Assembly: GCA_018136815.1 (NCBI GenBank)
Contig: CM030938.1
Location: 1,214,202 to 1,278,201 of the forward strand
Length of the DNA: 64,000 bases
Source of the DNA: Isochrysis galbana
Taxonomy: Eukaryota > Haptophyta > Isochrysidales > Isochrysidaceae
Direction of reading: 5' to 3'
Positions within the stretch are counted from its first letter, which is position 1. Each line of letters opens with the position of its first letter. The position numbers were made by a program, and so were the translations under genes. This document shows positions 48,319 through 58,215 of the stretch, piece by piece. The notes below the pieces were generated by a model that was not told the origin of the DNA, did not search any database, and was given only the letters and a program-made list of their open reading frames with translations.

Positions 48319-50499
48319 ATGCCCGCCCCGTCCCTCTCCATCTCCGAAGCCCAATCTCTTGTTCTCTCTCTCTGCGCTCCTCTCGCAGAAGAAGAAGAGC
48401 CCCTGCCTCCTCTCCTCTCCCTCGGCCGATGCCTTTCTCGGCCCCTCCTCGCCGCATTCGACCATCCCCCCTTCCATGCGGCCATCAAAGACGGATTCGC
48501 GCTACACAGTGCATCGACCCCATGCGACGCTGCGCCTGTCGTGTGCAGAGTCACTGCGGGGGGAGGCGAAGGGAGGGAAGGGGATGGGGGATGGGAAGAA
48601 GAGACGACAGGGAGAAGCGCGCCGAGGGAGGGACGGGACGAAGGCGCAGGGCCGGCGGAGCACGGGGCAAGGGAGGGACGCGGGGGGGCGGTGGGCGAGG
48701 CATTAGCTTCAGGTGCGAGCGACGCCTCAGCGGTCATGCCACTAAGGCATGGTGAGGTGGCGTACGTGACGACTGGCGCACCGCTGCCACTTGGCGCTGA
48801 TGCAGTCGTGCCACTCGAGATGGTCGAGATACTCGAGCCGACGTCCAACGTTGCACCCTGTGCGGAGGGTGCGCTCTCGGAGGCTGGGCAGCCAGTACGC
48901 GCACATGCGGCTGTTGTGGCGGCCGCAGCCGCCGCGCGCCGCGTGCGCATCCGCACCCGTGTAGTTGCCGGGGCCGAGGTGCGTGCCATCGGCTCGGATG
49001 TGGCACAGGGAAGCCAGCTGCTCGGCGCGGGGACGGCCATTGGGCCCGCCGAGGTGGGGCTCGCCGCCTCAATGGGCGGTGCCCGGCTGTGGGTACACCG
49101 TCGGCCCCGTGCGGCCGTCCTCTCAACCGGCGATGAGCTGCTCGACCCATTGTCGAGCGCGCAACCGCCTGCCACGCCGACGGGCGGCCGCATCTACGAC
49201 TCGAACCGCGCTGCGTTGCTCGCTGCCGTAGAAGCGGAAGGCGCCATCCCGCTTGATCTGGGTATCGTGGCCGATGGGCGCCACGAGCTCAGCTGCGCTC
49301 TGGACAAGGCGCTCGCCGAAGAGTGCGACATCCTCATCAGCTCTGGCGGAGTCTCGATGGGCGCGCGCGACTTTCTGGGCGAGACGCTCGACCGGCGGGG
49401 CACGCTGCTGTTTGACCGCGTCCTAATGAAGCCGGGTAAACCACTCACCTTCGCGACGGTGTCGCGCATAGGCGCAGGGGGCGAGCCGGACGCTTCACGG
49501 CCTCCCCTTCTGGTGTTCGGCTTGCCGGGCAACCCGGTGAGCGCGCTTGTCTGCTTCTCCCTCGTCATTGCGCCTGCGCTGCGGCGGATGCTTGGCCGGC
49601 CCATGCCATTACCCCGGCGCGTCTCTGTTGTGAGCGGCGAGGCGCTCAAGCTTGACCCCGAGCGGCCTGAGTACCACCGCGCAACACTCACCGCAACCCC
49701 GGAGGGTCTCGTCGCCACATCTACCGGTCGCCAAATTTCGAGCCGCCTCCTGTCGTGCGCGAGCGCGCACGCCTTGCTTGAGCTGCCAAAGGGGAATGGG
49801 GTGCTGCCCGCCGGGACACGGTTATCGGCGCTGCTGGTCTCTTCGCTCTCCGGCAGCGAGCCGCACGACGCCGCGCCCTTTGACGGCCTCCCGCAGCCGC
49901 TAGTCCCCATCAACAAGTCCCACAGCACGCCTGCCATGGTGGGGACCGCACACCCTGCGGGCGCAGCTAATGCATACAAAACGCCACGGACGGCGATTCT
50001 TGTGCTCAGTTCTCGAGGTAACGAAATGACCGCGTTTCAGACGCATCTTGCCACCCGAGGCGTCGCCATCTCGCACCTTCCCCTCGATGCCGACGTGCTC
50101 CCCAACAATTACGCTCCACATGGGCAGCCTGCAACCTCGGCGCGTATGGTAGAAGCTCTTAAGGAGGCGTGTGCGTCGGCATATGGCGCGGCCGTCCTCC
50201 TCCTGCCGCAAGAAGTTGCCGCCGCGGAGGCTTGGCTTAGCGCAGCGCGCACGATGGCCGTAAAGCGCGTGCCTTCCTTTGCCTCAGTGATGCAGGCCTC
50301 CTTCCTCGCCGCTCAGCCGCCCACAAACCGAACGGCCAACAGCCTTGTGCTTCGCAGCCTGATGCGCGGGGAGGTGGAGGCCCTAGTCGTAGGCCACACC
50401 CTCCTTATCATGCTGCCCTCGGCAGCAGAAGTTGCGTCAGCCGACGCGCTCATGGAGCTGCTCCCAACACTTCGGCATGCATGCGCGCAGCTACAGTAG
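48319..50499 (+). CDS. molybdopterin molybdenumtransferase, gephyrin/Cnx1-like, with eroded G domain
   Basis: 726 residues from ATG 48319 (MPAPSLSISEAQSLVLSLCA) to TAG. Residues 1 to about 500 are the MoeA/Cnx1-E domain, which inserts molybdate into adenylated molybdopterin: PFHAAIKDGFAL (usual SAMDGYA), GEVAYVTTGAPLPLGADAVV, IRTRVVAGAEVRAIGSDVAQ, RPRAAVLSTGDELLDP, GRIYDSNRAALLAAVEAEGA, ECDILISSGGVSMGARDF, VLMKPGKPLTFATV and LLVFGLPGNPVSALVCFSLV. A low-complexity insert of about 55 residues lies near 48550-48700. Residues about 550-726 align with the MogA/Cnx1-G domain from TAILVLSSRGNEMTAF to MELLPTLRHACAQLQ. The catalytic GGTG region is replaced by AVLLLPQEVAAAEAW, so adenylation is probably lost there. 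The cofactor serves nitrate reductase and related enzymes. The LINE tail upstream may affect expression. Confidence 0.92.
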   Translation: MPAPSLSISEAQSLVLSLCAPLAEEEEPLPPLLSLGRCLSRPLLAAFDHPPFHAAIKDGFALHSASTPCDAAPVVCRVTAGGGEGREGDGGWEEETTGRSAPREGRDEGAGPAEHGAREGRGGAVGEALASGASDASAVMPLRHGEVAYVTTGAPLPLGADAVVPLEMVEILEPTSNVAPCAEGALSEAGQPVRAHAAVVAAAAAARRVRIRTRVVAGAEVRAIGSDVAQGSQLLGAGTAIGPAEVGLAASMGGARLWVHRRPRAAVLSTGDELLDPLSSAQPPATPTGGRIYDSNRAALLAAVEAEGAIPLDLGIVADGRHELSCALDKALAEECDILISSGGVSMGARDFLGETLDRRGTLLFDRVLMKPGKPLTFATVSRIGAGGEPDASRPPLLVFGLPGNPVSALVCFSLVIAPALRRMLGRPMPLPRRVSVVSGEALKLDPERPEYHRATLTATPEGLVATSTGRQISSRLLSCASAHALLELPKGNGVLPAGTRLSALLVSSLSGSEPHDAAPFDGLPQPLVPINKSHSTPAMVGTAHPAGAANAYKTPRTAILVLSSRGNEMTAFQTHLATRGVAISHLPLDADVLPNNYAPHGQPATSARMVEALKEACASAYGAAVLLLPQEVAAAEAWLSAARTMAVKRVPSFASVMQASFLAAQPPTNRTANSLVLRSLMRGEVEALVVGHTLLIMLPSAAEVASADALMELLPTLRHACAQLQ

Positions 50500-50648
50500 A
50501 GCACGGACACCACGCTGGTTATGCGCGCATAGATCCGCGTAGACTACTGCCTTGCAAGAAGCAAGTGCTGTGTTGTAAGTGTGTGCCGCACCTTGTTCCA
50601 AGATGCCAAAATTTTGGAGGGTTCAAGCTAGTAATAATACAAAACATC
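50500..50648. other. 3' UTR region of the molybdopterin gene
   Basis: A short flank between the stop and the hairpin repeat. No other feature is seen. Confidence 0.4.
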
Positions 50649-50735
50649 TGAGCGTTAGTACCACTACTCCCACGTACTAGCCCGGTACTATCATGACACC
50701 CGCCTCAGCGCACTTGCATTTGCCCGTACACCTTG
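50649..50735 (+). repeat. hairpin-bearing dispersed repeat, copy B
   Basis: It matches 1665-1742 (TGAGCGTTAGTACCACTACT, then CTAGCCCGGTACTATCATGA and CCTCAGCGCAC) with a GTA insertion and a few changes. The TAGTACC/GGTACTA pairing is kept. It lies 150 bases after the stop of the molybdopterin gene, in the same orientation as that gene. Confidence 0.6.
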
Positions 50736-50881
50736 ACCTTGACGTGTGCTGGTGCATAGACACATACATATATGCATCCCTTCAAATTTCCCTCCTCGCA
50801 AACCCCCGGCTCCCATTGTAACTCCTCACAAGTTACAATGAGGGAAAACCCAGTGAGGGCCGAACCGACCTACGTCGGGCG

Positions 50882-51988
50882 TAGGGGTAGGCCAAAATAT
50901 CCAGTAAAATCTACCCAAATATCCATTTGGGATATCCAGTTTATATCCGGGCTACTCGCCCAAATATCCAGCAAAATATCCAATGGATATATCGATTGGA
51001 TATTCGCCGATTGCCGAGACACGCAAGCAAGCTCGGCGGCGTGATGGGGAGGGGGTATGGGGGGTATATACTTTGTGGCCCCACACATCGCTCTATGAAT
51101 GATGTGTGTCGTATGTCACATGCATTCAGTTAGTATAGTGGGTGGCGGGCTCACAATCACCATACGACATACGACATACATACTTCTCACGCACACGCGC
51201 CCTTGCGCTTATTGCGATTGTATCGCAACATCACCGACGCCTCCACCTGATCAGCCAACGAATTAGCACGATCTGCACCAAACATGCATTGCAGCAAACT
51301 GAACACACGCTGAGACGCGGCAGAGTTGGGGCTGAGACAAAGGGCAATCCGTGCAGCAATCGCCCAGGTTGGAAACTTGGTATGGTGCGATGCCCGCCAT
51401 GATAGCACGTCTTTGGTGAAAGACTGCACATCGGCATGGTCGATCTTAGTGCCCCGGCATGCAATCAGATACACGGGAAGCTCTTTCTTGAGCTCCTCCC
51501 CGACATTAAGGATGTGAGCGAAACACGTAACCTTAGAGAGTTCCTCAACCCAACGTTCATCAACTTTGCCGTAAGCGAAGGCCGGATTGAATGCTCGAAG
51601 AAGTCCAGTCATGCGATGCTTCCTACACACAAACAAGGGAAAGGCGGGCGCGGCGGCTGAGAAGAAGACGAGGGCGTGCGCGCAGGCAAGAGCAAGGCCT
51701 GGGCTCACCTTGCATGACTCGCGCCTCGCGCCTCGCGCCTCGCGCCTCGCGCTTTCCAATCCTCAGCTCTGCAGCAAATACTATAGTAACACGTTGTTAC
51801 TGTATATGTTGGGTGCCCTCCCCCCCTCCCCCCACCGTTGCCCGCTCATGGCTCATGGGGCACGCGCCTCTCCCGCTTGAGCCACCCAAATATCCAGCAG
51901 ATATCCAAAAATATCCAAAAATATCCAGTTGGGCAAAAACCCACCCAAATATCCAATTCACATATCCGGATATTTTGGCCTACCCCTA
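50882..51988. mobile_element. 1.1-kb hAT element with 21-bp perfect TIR and 8-bp duplication
   Basis: The left end TAGGGGTAGGCCAAAATATC C (50882-50902) is perfectly mirrored at 51968-51988. GTCGGGCG abuts both ends (50874-50881 and 51989-51996), giving the 8-bp target duplication that defines hAT insertions. AAATATCC-type subterminal motifs are clustered at both ends (50892-51002 and 51887-51957), as in known hAT elements where they bind transposase. Inside, on the minus strand, lies the C-terminal part of a hAT transposase (51187-51759). The perfect ends indicate a young insertion. Confidence 0.92.
51187..51759 (-). pseudogene. hAT transposase C-terminal fragment inside the 1.1-kb element
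   Basis: The minus-strand frame reads AFAYGKVDERWVEELSKVTC, VLSWRASHHTKFPTWAIAAR and CLSPNSAASQRVFSLLQCMF. It ends with MLRYNRNKRKGACA and a stop. The P-x-W-x-x-A-A-R followed by SxxAxxRVFSxL is the hAT dimerisation signature. About 110 residues of real transposase remain. The first 70 codons are Ala/Arg-rich and unlike the family. Catalytic residues are missing, so the element is not autonomous. This family differs clearly from the hAT remnants at 14786 and 40835. Confidence 0.8.
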
Positions 51989-51996
51989 GTCGGGCG

Positions 51997-52440
51997 ACTC
52001 ACCAAGAAACAGCACCGGAGGGAGCCCACACTCACCTCAACACTCTCCACACTTACGTATCTTCAACCTCAACACTTTCCACACTTGCGTATCTTCATCA
52101 CGGAACGCATGCAGAGACGTGCTGACAGACCGAACAAGAAGAGAACGCCGACAAGCGACGAGTGAGCGACGGGGCAACGGACGATCCGACGGGGCGACAG
52201 TTACGCATAGGAATAAGGAATCTTTCGAAAAGCCACAAGCGAGCATTGCTGAAGACCAAAGTAAAACCGCGCCACGATATAATCCAACGGCCAACACCTG
52301 AGGGGAGATCAGGGTCGCACACGGGGTTGGGGTTGGTTCCTTGGACCGGCGATACGCGATACTTGATTGAACGCGCGACATAGCCTAAAAACGCTAGAGG
52401 CACGCAAGACGCAAGGAGGTAACTCATAACTCAGGCGAGG
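51997..52440. other. intergenic, short repeats only
   Basis: CAACACT(C/T)TCCACACTT(A/G)CGTATCTTCA occurs twice (about 52039 and 52070). Otherwise no feature is supported up to the ankyrin frame. Confidence 0.4.
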
Positions 52441-52521
52441 GGCACAGCAGGCGACAATATACCACGTGTAGGTAGTGGTTCCATTCGCCGCGAGTGCGGC
52501 GACGTGAACGCGACCGATGCG

Positions 52522-52917
52522 ATGGGGCACTCCTGCCTCCACGTCGCGTGCATGCACTTCGACACGCCCACCGTACGGGCGCTGCTCAAGGCCGGCGCAC
52601 GCGCCAATGTCCTCACGAGGAACGGGCTCTCGCCGCTGATGACGGCGAGCGCGTGCGGCTTCGCCGAGGCGGTGGGGCTTCTGCTCCGCCGACCGGATTG
52701 CCTGCCCAACCACCAGCAACCGGGCTCGCGCTCCACGGCCCTCCACATGGCCGTGCGGCACCGCCGGGTGGAGGCGGCGGCGCTCCTCTTCCGCGCGGAG
52801 TCGGTCGTCGACAAAGAGCTCCTCGACGGCACGGGTCGGCGAGCCGTCGACTGGCTCGACGCCGAGACAGGGCGTGCGATCCTCGAGCTGATCAGGGCGC
52901 AGAGCTCGCGGGGGTGA
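52522..52917 (+). CDS. ankyrin-repeat protein, possibly partial
   Basis: The frame is open from 52423 and has its first ATG at 52522 (MGHSCLHVACMHFDTPTVRA). The DVNATDA just before that Met is itself part of an ankyrin turn, so the gene probably has an upstream exon or is 5'-truncated. Three repeats are visible: GHSCLHVACMHFDTPTVRAL with LKAGARANV, GLSPLMTASACGFAEAVGLL, and STALHMAVRHRRVEAAALLF. A final helix (AVDWLDAETGRAILELIRAQ) ends with TGA at 52915-52917. Ankyrin repeats mediate protein binding. No enzymatic domain is attached. A complete gene would need an upstream exon that I could not place. Confidence 0.6.
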   Translation: MGHSCLHVACMHFDTPTVRALLKAGARANVLTRNGLSPLMTASACGFAEAVGLLLRRPDCLPNHQQPGSRSTALHMAVRHRRVEAAALLFRAESVVDKELLDGTGRRAVDWLDAETGRAILELIRAQSSRG

Positions 52918-53008
52918 AGGGGCGCGCGCCTCGTCCGCCCCCCTCCTCCAACAAAAAAAAGAGATGGTAGAGCTTCAGACATCATTACAACCCTCATACG
53001 CACGCACG

Positions 53009-53049
<41 letters not shown>

Positions 53050-53109
53050 GCACTCACGGCCGCTGCACGCGCAGCTCATCCCTAGTCAGATCCACGGGAA
53101 TGCGCACAG
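52918..53109. repeat. CA microsatellite region
   Basis: An ACGC/CACA dinucleotide tract runs from about 53001 to 53048, following an A run at 52951-52960. A candidate 3' splice site (GCGCACAG) lies at 53107. Confidence 0.8.
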
Positions 53110-53319
53110 ACGGTGCCCCCTCGCGATGTGCTCGAGGAGACTGCGATCGAGATCGTCAAGCTGGTCTTTCACAACATCATCCCCCAAACGCCCACCACGG
53201 AAATCTCATCGATCAACTTGGCGCCCGGACCCGCACTCTACTTTCACGTCCCCCTGGTCTCGTGCTTCACAGTGCGGCACCTGTGCAAACTCATGGGTCT
53301 CGACCACCTCGCTCCGTGA
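53110..53319 (+). CDS. possible internal or terminal exon of an unknown gene
   Basis: After an AG at 53108-53109 the frame reads TVPPRDVLEETAIEIVKLVF, HNIIPQTPTTEISSINLAPG and FHVPLVSCFTVRHLCKLMGL, and stops at TGA 53317-53319. There is no in-frame ATG near the start, so it would be a 3'-terminal exon. The amphipathic pattern looks like protein rather than random sequence, but no family is recognised. I found no donor in the ankyrin frame with the right phase. Confidence 0.3.
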   Translation, partial: TVPPRDVLEETAIEIVKLVFHNIIPQTPTTEISSINLAPGPALYFHVPLVSCFTVRHLCKLMGLDHLAP

Positions 53320-53998
53320 GCCCGATCATGTCGTTGAGGTCCTTGCCGGTCAGGTCCGGCCGCACACCGTCCCCCGAATTCTTGTGTTGTAGACACCCTC
53401 CCTTCCCTCCCCTCCGCATAATCCCCGCGCACGAGAGAGGGGAGGGGGCGTCTGATTGCCCCCTTATGAGTTTTATTGTATACGCCACCGTATTTTTTTT
53501 TGTAAACGCCGTTGCCATACACTGGGGTTGAAATCCGCGTGACGGGGTCGGCTCGCTCGGGGCAATCCGCCGAGTGGTACAACGCCCCCAGTAAGTTGTT
53601 GCTCTCTGCCCTACGCCCCTCACGCGGCAAGGGGTCACAGAGTGGGGGAAGGGCGAGACCCCCGTATTCGGAATCTGACAACTTTCCGCGTGAGGGGGTA
53701 GGGGAGACACGGAATACAAACACAAACACGATGTTACGAGGCCTTAAGGACGCGCGGCGTCTTCCTCCCCGCGCGCTTTCTTCTTTTCTCGCCGCGCGGA
53801 CTCACCCCAGCGTTTCGTTACGGGTTTTATATAGCCGACGTTTATGACAAAAAAAACTGGCACCGAATGAAGGCAAGGCGCCTCGGCGGCCAAGCAGCCA
53901 CCCGCGTCAAAAAATCAAGCGCCCCCCCCCGAAAAAAAATAAAAAGCACCCCAAAAACAAAAGGCGCTCCCGTGTGCGTGCGAGCCTAAATTGTAACA
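53320..53998. other. intergenic, possible decayed module
   Basis: At 53849-53873 the sequence AAAAAAACTGGCACCGAATG followed by AAGGCAA resembles, in inverse, the leader of the MRRYKK module, but divergence is high. No gene is supported. Confidence 0.3.
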
Positions 53999-54310
53999 AT
54001 GGGGAACGCCCCCGGGCGCGTCGATAGGAATGGCTTTGGAACGGGAAAGTACGAGGTGAACCTCCAGGACCCCAAGCAGGCATCTGCGAGGATGGGGTGC
54101 AAAATGACTATCTTTTCCGAGCCCCACTCCAAAGGCGTGAGCTCGACCATACACGGCCCGTCGGTAGACGACCCGCAAGCACAAGACAAGCGCCGTGAAG
54201 AAGTCGACCTGAAGGCGATCGGGTGGACGCACCCGGTGCGCTCGCTCCACGTCGAGTGCAGTGCGGACTCGGTGGAAACACCAACACAGCTGGCCCTCCG
54301 CTTCACCTAG
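53999..54310 (+). CDS. 103-residue hypothetical protein with N-myristoylation-like start
   Basis: ATG 53999 opens MGNAPGRVDRNGFGTGKYEV, with a Gly-2 context that would suit N-myristoylation, and ends at TAG 54308-54310 (THPVRSLHVECSADSVETPT, then QLALRFT). It is hydrophilic and has no recognised domain. The antisense frame over the same stretch is longer but Cys- and hydrophobic-patchy without a family either. Evidence is limited to length and a plausible start. Confidence 0.3.
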   Translation: MGNAPGRVDRNGFGTGKYEVNLQDPKQASARMGCKMTIFSEPHSKGVSSTIHGPSVDDPQAQDKRREEVDLKAIGWTHPVRSLHVECSADSVETPTQLALRFT

Positions 54311-54557
54311 TTTACGCACGCAGATTCCCTCCTTACTTTCTACATATTCGTTCGCTGTAACCGCCGTTCGCAGTCGGCTCTTCCGTCGCATCGTCGCTCT
54401 CTCGTCGGCTTTCTCTTCCTTGTTTCCTTCCTTTTGTGTCGCCTCCGCCCAAGTGGGGAAAGATACGTTAGTGTAGGGGGATGTTGGGTGAAAGTTTCAG
54501 ATGTGAAAGTCGAGTGTGCGTGTCTTGTGATTGTTGTCGGTCTGGTCGGATTGTTAT

Positions 54558-55469
54558 TAGGCCCAGGTCAGGATTTCGGAATTTTTTTTCAAAATTTGGG
54601 GGTGGGTTTACTCACAGATTTCGGGGCGAAATTTCGCAAAATTTGGGGGGCTCCTGCAGCGCCCTCGCAAAATTTGGGGGTTCCTGGAGCCCCCCCCCCC
54701 CCCCCCCCATCACTCCCATCACCCCATCCCCCATATCCATATCCTAACTTAGGGGAAGGGGGGCTCCTATACCTAGGGAGAAGGGCGGGGGCGGGGGGGG
54801 GGGGGTAGTAAGTAGTAAGGGCGGGAGGCGGGAGAGAGAGGGGAGAGGGGAGAGGGTAGGGTAGTAAGAGTAAAGAAAGGGCGGGATAGGGGGGGTAAGA
54901 AAGGGCGGGAGAGGAGGGGTAGTAAAGGCGGGAGAGGGGGGGGGGAGCCGCGGGGGCGGCGGAGAGAAGAGAGCGAGAGAGCGCGAGCGCGATCCGCAGA
55001 CCGCAGACCGCAGACCATCATGTTTGGAGATGGACAAATGAGTGCCTTGGCCGATCAGATTCAATGTGGGTTGATGTTGCGGTATAATCATAATCACACC
55101 CCGGTGACCTTGAGTAAGGAGTGAGTAATACGTTAGTAGAGTACGTGTGTGATGTGTGTCATTGTGCAAGTACTTTAATAATTAACGTTGCGCAAACGAG
55201 AGTCAATGAGTGTCAATCCTCGCTCTATCTAGGTGAAAAGTGAAAAGCCCATTCATGTAGCCAAATACAGATAGCAGCGGCGGCGGGGCTATATATATGA
55301 AATATGCTATATGGCTATGTATAGGTAGCTAGGTCAGGCTAGCGCGGGAGCGCGGGAGCGCTCGCGCCTCGCAAAATATTTGCGAAATTTGGGGCATTGA
55401 ACGCGAAATCCGAGCGAAATATCCGAAGAAATTTGGGCGGGTTTCAAACGAAATTCTGACCTGGCCCTA
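54558..55469. mobile_element. 0.9-kb nonautonomous hAT element with 8-bp duplication
   Basis: The left end TAGGCCCAGGTCAGGATTTC (54558 on) is mirrored, with two differences, at the right end GAAATTCTGACCTGGCCCTA (55450-55469). ATTGTTAT abuts both ends (54550-54557 and 55470-55477). Near each end GCAAAATTTGGGG/GCGAAATTTGGGG-type motifs repeat (54590-54680 and 55370-55435), the usual subterminal arrangement. The middle is GGGAGAGG-rich and noncoding. No transposase is present. Confidence 0.88.
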
Positions 55470-56147
55470 ATTGTTATCCTGTCGGCCTCTGTCGCCCTCG
55501 TTCGTCGCCCCAGTCGCTCCTCGCTCCCTCGTTCTCGCTCTCGCTTCTTGCTCCCGTCGTAACAAGCAATCTTACAACACCACTCAAACCCAGCCACTCG
55601 CCCTCTCGCACTCGCTACCGCTATCTATGTCTGCCCCAGCTCGTCCCGCTCGCCCTCGCCACTGCCCGCAATCCATCCTCCCGCAATTGAGGTGGGTCAG
55701 CCCGTCCAACCCGCCAATTTCCAAAACACCGTGCCTCCCGCCGCCTACCTTCCGTACCCTTTTGGGTAAGAGAAGACGGGGGCGCTAGAGCCAGGAGGGA
55801 AGGGCCGCGGCTTGCCGCGGCCACTCGCTTCGGCGAGCAGAGATCAGCGCTTCTGGGCGGCTCCTATCTCACGAGTGCCCCCCCCCCCCCCCCCCCCCAC
55901 ATTGTTTTTACCCGAAAGGGGTTTCCCCCCAGCGCGGACTTGAGAAGAGGGTGTGCTGGGGTGCGCGGGGTAGGTGCGTGCACTGTCAGTACTGGGTACT
56001 GGGGGGAGGACAATTATCGAGGGGAGGGGGCAGTGCCCCCACCCCCCGATATCAGATATCACTCGGACACCTGGCCCGTCAGGCATGGCGGGATTCCGGG
56101 ACTGAAACGTTATGTCCAATTAGCTAGTGGGTTTGGCTAGGATATAA

Positions 56148-56180
<33 letters not shown>

Positions 56181-56763
56181 ATCGGTGATGATTAAACGCT
56201 TTTCCACATGTTGGGGTGGCGTGCTGGTGATTGAACGCTTTTCGCCTGACCCTGTCGCGCTCGCCATCGCCAAGGGGGGGGCACTCCGCGCCCGGAGCCG
56301 CAGGGCACGCACTGAGTGCGACGGCACGTCACACATGCACACCATACAAGCAAATGCTCACACATCGCACATGAACGGCGTTTGAGTCTACACACGCATA
56401 TTCACTACAAAAAGCTACGACAAACGACAACGACACATGACACGTTTAGAACAACGGGCAGAGCACGGGGTCGCAACAATCGGCCGAACAATGAATGTGT
56501 CATTCGATGCCAAGGACATCATAAATACGACGGCACTAGGACATGGCATGTCCTACCTGCACTATCCCTGACAGTTTTCTTGGGAAACATAGCACGCACT
56601 CTCTCTCCCTCTCTCCCTCTCTCCCTCTCTCCCTCTCTCCCTCTCTCCCTCTCTCCCTCCCTCCCTCCCTCCCTCTCTCTCCCTCCCTCCCTCTCTCTCT
56701 TAAGCGGTTATGGCCTGGCCCGCGAGCTTGATGGGCGCTTGGGGCGCGCTGAATGTTCTCTCT
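55470..56763. other. intergenic region with microsatellites
   Basis: It contains a poly-C run (55878-55898), an ATT trinucleotide tract (56149-56178) and a CTCTCTCC tract (56598-56700). No gene is supported. Frames crossing the CT tract encode only Ser/Leu/Pro repeats. Confidence 0.55.
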
Positions 56764-57000
56764 AAGACAGCTCCGTCCCGCTTGAAGATGCTGCTGCTGA
56801 TGCAGGTGCGATCTTGGCACGGCCCTTGCCCTTACCCGTAGGGCGTGTCTGAGCGACTCGCCGGTCTGAAGCCGACTCCTCTTCTGCGAGGTCATGGTAG
56901 GTTCCATGTTTCTCGGCCGGCGGCCGGGCGCACGCGAGTGGGAACAAGAACGCCGCACAGATGGCGAGCAGAATCAAGAAGACATACCTATGCCGCAAAG
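56764..57000 (-). CDS. hydrophobic segment, possible C-terminal membrane exon of the LRR gene
   Basis: On the minus strand the frame reads RYVFLILLAICAAFLFPLAC followed by ARPPAEKHGTYHDLAEEESA and a basic/Ser-rich end. It has no ATG, and an AG acceptor (GGCATAG) lies at its start. It looks like one membrane-spanning helix plus a short tail. It sits immediately downstream of the LRR gene on the same strand. If spliced to it, the LRR protein would be membrane-anchored, but the phase of the best donor does not fit, so this stays tentative. Confidence 0.3.
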
Positions 57001-57007
57001 CAAGTTG

Positions 57008-58215
57008 TCAGCAAATGCAATAGTCGAGCGGGCGCATGCGCACATGGCCGCCGCGTGCTGGGCTGGCGCACCGTGGGGCATTCGCCACCTCCTTGGGTGG
57101 CGGCGGAGTGCAACAGATGATGGTCAGGCCTGGGTCACTCTCGAGAGCGAGCTCGAAGATCTTCCGCTGCCACGGTTCGCTCAGCTTTGGGTTAGCCGCT
57201 AGCGAGAGCAAGCGGAGCGGATGATCTGGATTTTCGTTCATGCCTGCGCCAAGGTCTTTTGCGCCTTGGGGCGTGATGTAATTGTAGTCAAGATCAAGCT
57301 TGGTGAGTGACGGGTGGACGGCAAGCGCTTCGCCAAAGTATGCAGCGCCCTGATCGCCCACCTCGTTGGACCAGAATCCGATGGTGGTTAGGTGTTTGTT
57401 CACCTTGAGCATCTCCGCTATCTCACGCGCCCCGGCGTCACCGAGGCCGCAACGCGAAAGCGTGATACCGCGCAGCGCGACGTTGTGCTTCAGCCCTTCG
57501 GCGATCGCTTTCACCTTGAAATCAGAGGGGATTTCTGTAAGGGCGCATGAACGTTGCTTTTCAAAAAGAAGAGGCAGGCAGGCTGGCATGAAGTCTGTTG
57601 CGAGGATGACCGCCGACACTCACCCCATCAAGACCGATCGGGTTATCAGAGAGGCTCAATATCTCCAGGTGCGAGTTCTTCTTCAACATGTCGCCCAGGG
57701 CTTGAGCTCCCTGTCTCGAGATCTTCTGGTCCATCAGATTTAGCGTGCGAAGATTTGTGTTGCTCTGCAGCGCGACTGCGAGCGCCATGGCGCCACGGTC
57801 GCCAATTGGGTGATGGGTGTGCGCGCCGTCGCCATCGGCAGTGCCGGATAGGTAGAGGTCGGTGAGACCCGAACGATCATATTGCAACGCTTTGGCGATG
57901 GCCACAGCGCCGTCGTCACCCACTGGATTGCCACTCAGGTCCACCACGCGCATCGCCGTCTGCGTGCCAAGGAAAATACCGTTTTGCGAGATGGCCTCCG
58001 TGATGGCACTCACACCGACGGGGCCGATGCGGTTCGCCTTGAATGCCAAGTAGTCGACGTACGAGTCTGCGAACATGCGCAGCAGCTGTGCTATTAGGAT
58101 CGAGGTGCGCACGATGGGCAAGTGGCATCAGCGGCGTACCCGCGAGGTGCTCTGCGAGCGCCACAGCTCTGCTATCATCGATCACACTCACGCCTATCAA
58201 CGTGGTGCAGTGACT
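57008..58215 (-). CDS. leucine-rich-repeat (RNase-inhibitor type) protein, at least three exons
   Basis: Exons on the minus strand: 58215-58140, 58090-57624 and 57556-57008. The introns are 49 and 67 bases, with GT-AG ends and matching phases (HLA split by a phase-1 intron, then NPIGLDG|QRSC at phase 0). RNase-inhibitor-type LRR units of 28-30 residues are clear: AFKANRIGPVGVSAITEAIS, MRVVDLSGNPVGDDGAVAIA, LRTLNLMDQKISRQGAQALG, LEILSLSDNPIGLDG, LRGITLSRCGLGDAGAREIA and LTKLDLDYNYITPQGAKDLG. The fold is a protein-binding horseshoe. The first exon begins at an AG in phase 0, so an upstream exon must exist. The signal-peptide exon at 58999-59115 also ends in phase 0 and is a good candidate. The end (TGA 57008-57010) may also be followed by a membrane exon. 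Confidence 0.75.
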
